Assembly (NCBI GenBank): GCA_946638265.1
Contig: CAMPBN010000056.1
Span: 1-6,992 of the forward strand
From: an uncultured Bacillota bacterium
GTDB taxonomy: Bacteria > Bacillota > Clostridia > Peptostreptococcales > Anaerovoracaceae
Direction: 5' to 3'
Length of the DNA stretch: 6,992 nucleotides
Part shown: positions 6,495 to 6,992 of the stretch, piece after piece
Layout of the letters: each line of letters begins with the position of its first letter
How positions within the stretch are numbered: position 1 is the first letter of the stretch
Made by a program: the position numbers and the translations under genes
The notes under the pieces: generated by a model
What the model was told of the DNA's origin: nothing
Databases searched by the model: none
What the model saw: only the letters and a program-made list of their open reading frames with translations

Positions 6495-6992
6495 AGTTCA
6501 ACATGATTATGATGCAACAAAAACATATACGCGTTTGGATAAGATATTGAGAGAACATATCAACGATATCAATCCGACAACAGGAGAGCCGTATTTTTAT
6601 CTGCAGGATGGAGTTTACGGAAAAGATTATCAGGACTGGCCTAAGCTGAAGGATGTTCGCGGAAAAATCGTTATTCGCGCCGGAGATGAACGCGAATGCG
6701 GCTTTTCTTACGGCGGTCTGCCAAGTGACGATTTTGAGGGCAGATATTATGCACCTCAGCAGGAGGGCTCTTATAGAGATAGCGAAACCGACAGATTGAA
6801 GAGGCTTAAAGCCTTTGCAAGAAACGAAATCGCTACAAGGGACTTGCCAACCGATGCTTCAAGACTTATTGACAGCGCTACCGGCAAAGAGGTGTTTGTT
6901 GAAGGCGCAACCAACTGCGTTGACGAAGGAATAGGGAAGATACCCGGAATTGAGCCACTTGAAGCAGCCAAAAGAATACATCCTGAAATCTA
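6466..6992 (+). pseudogene. Out-of-frame continuation of the PI-PLC-like domain (runs off the right edge)
   Basis: A frame open from 6466 to the window end, one frame away from the 4611-6494 reading frame and overlapping it for 26 bases. It has no ATG start in frame and no ribosome binding site, so it is best read as the rest of the same gene. Visible segments include RLDKILREHINDINP, a helix like the one after the second active-site region of PI-PLC proteins; LKDVRGKIVIRAGD, matching the conserved RGKIV strand of the domain; and EPLEAAKRIHPEI at the edge, which fits the later part of clostridial relatives. A candidate second histidine lies in QHDYD (codon 6502), but the usual His-Gly context is not seen. 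Removing one base from the AAAA run at 6486-6489 would join the frames as WKKAEVQHDY. It may be a true pseudogene, a phase-variable gene or a sequencing error; the window alone cannot decide. Confidence 0.7.

Noticed and set aside
6474..6539. Direct repeat CGCGTTTGGA at 6474-6483 and 6530-6539 as the cause of the frame break
   Set aside because: The copies are 56 bases apart (2 mod 3), while the break needs a net gain of 1 mod 3. Removing one unit does not rejoin the frames. Ten bases may match by chance.

Overview
The window looks like a moderate-GC chromosomal segment from a Gram-positive anaerobe, most likely a member of the Clostridia. The reasons are strong AGGAG-type ribosome binding sites, a Sec signal peptide on a large secreted protein, and a right-handed beta-helix plus PI-PLC-like protein of a kind seen in gut and oral Firmicutes. 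The taxonomic call is inference; no marker gene is present.

Left part (1-4253, all minus strand): one compact potassium-uptake operon, read right to left as trkA, a first trkH and a second trkH. TrkA (4253-2889) is a full-length double-RCK gating subunit. The first TrkH (2874-1405) is a complete channel-like membrane subunit. The second TrkH paralogue (1398-1) runs off the left edge only a few residues before its expected end. The gaps are 14 and 6 bases, so the genes are very probably co-transcribed. The two TrkH proteins share the same fold but differ in the second and fourth pore loops and in the intramembrane gating loop. One TrkA may therefore serve two channels with different transport properties.

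Middle (4254-4610): a 357-base divergent intergenic region. It holds a near-consensus sigma-A promoter for the plus-strand gene, one or two weaker candidate promoters for the trk operon, short palindromes, and a bulged hairpin directly in front of the trkA ribosome binding site.

Right part (4611-6992, plus strand, visibly more AT-rich): a secreted protein made of a signal peptide, a right-handed parallel beta-helix of about eleven Gly-rich coils with an Asn ladder, a linker, and the start of a PI-specific phospholipase C (X-domain-like) catalytic region. The frame stops at 6494 in the middle of the catalytic domain. Recognisable downstream sequence continues in the next frame to the window edge. 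The gene is therefore frameshifted, internally deleted, or affected by a sequencing error. The unusual features are the beta-helix/PI-PLC fusion and its interrupted reading frame. I see no evidence of a mobile element, CRISPR array, rRNA or tRNA.
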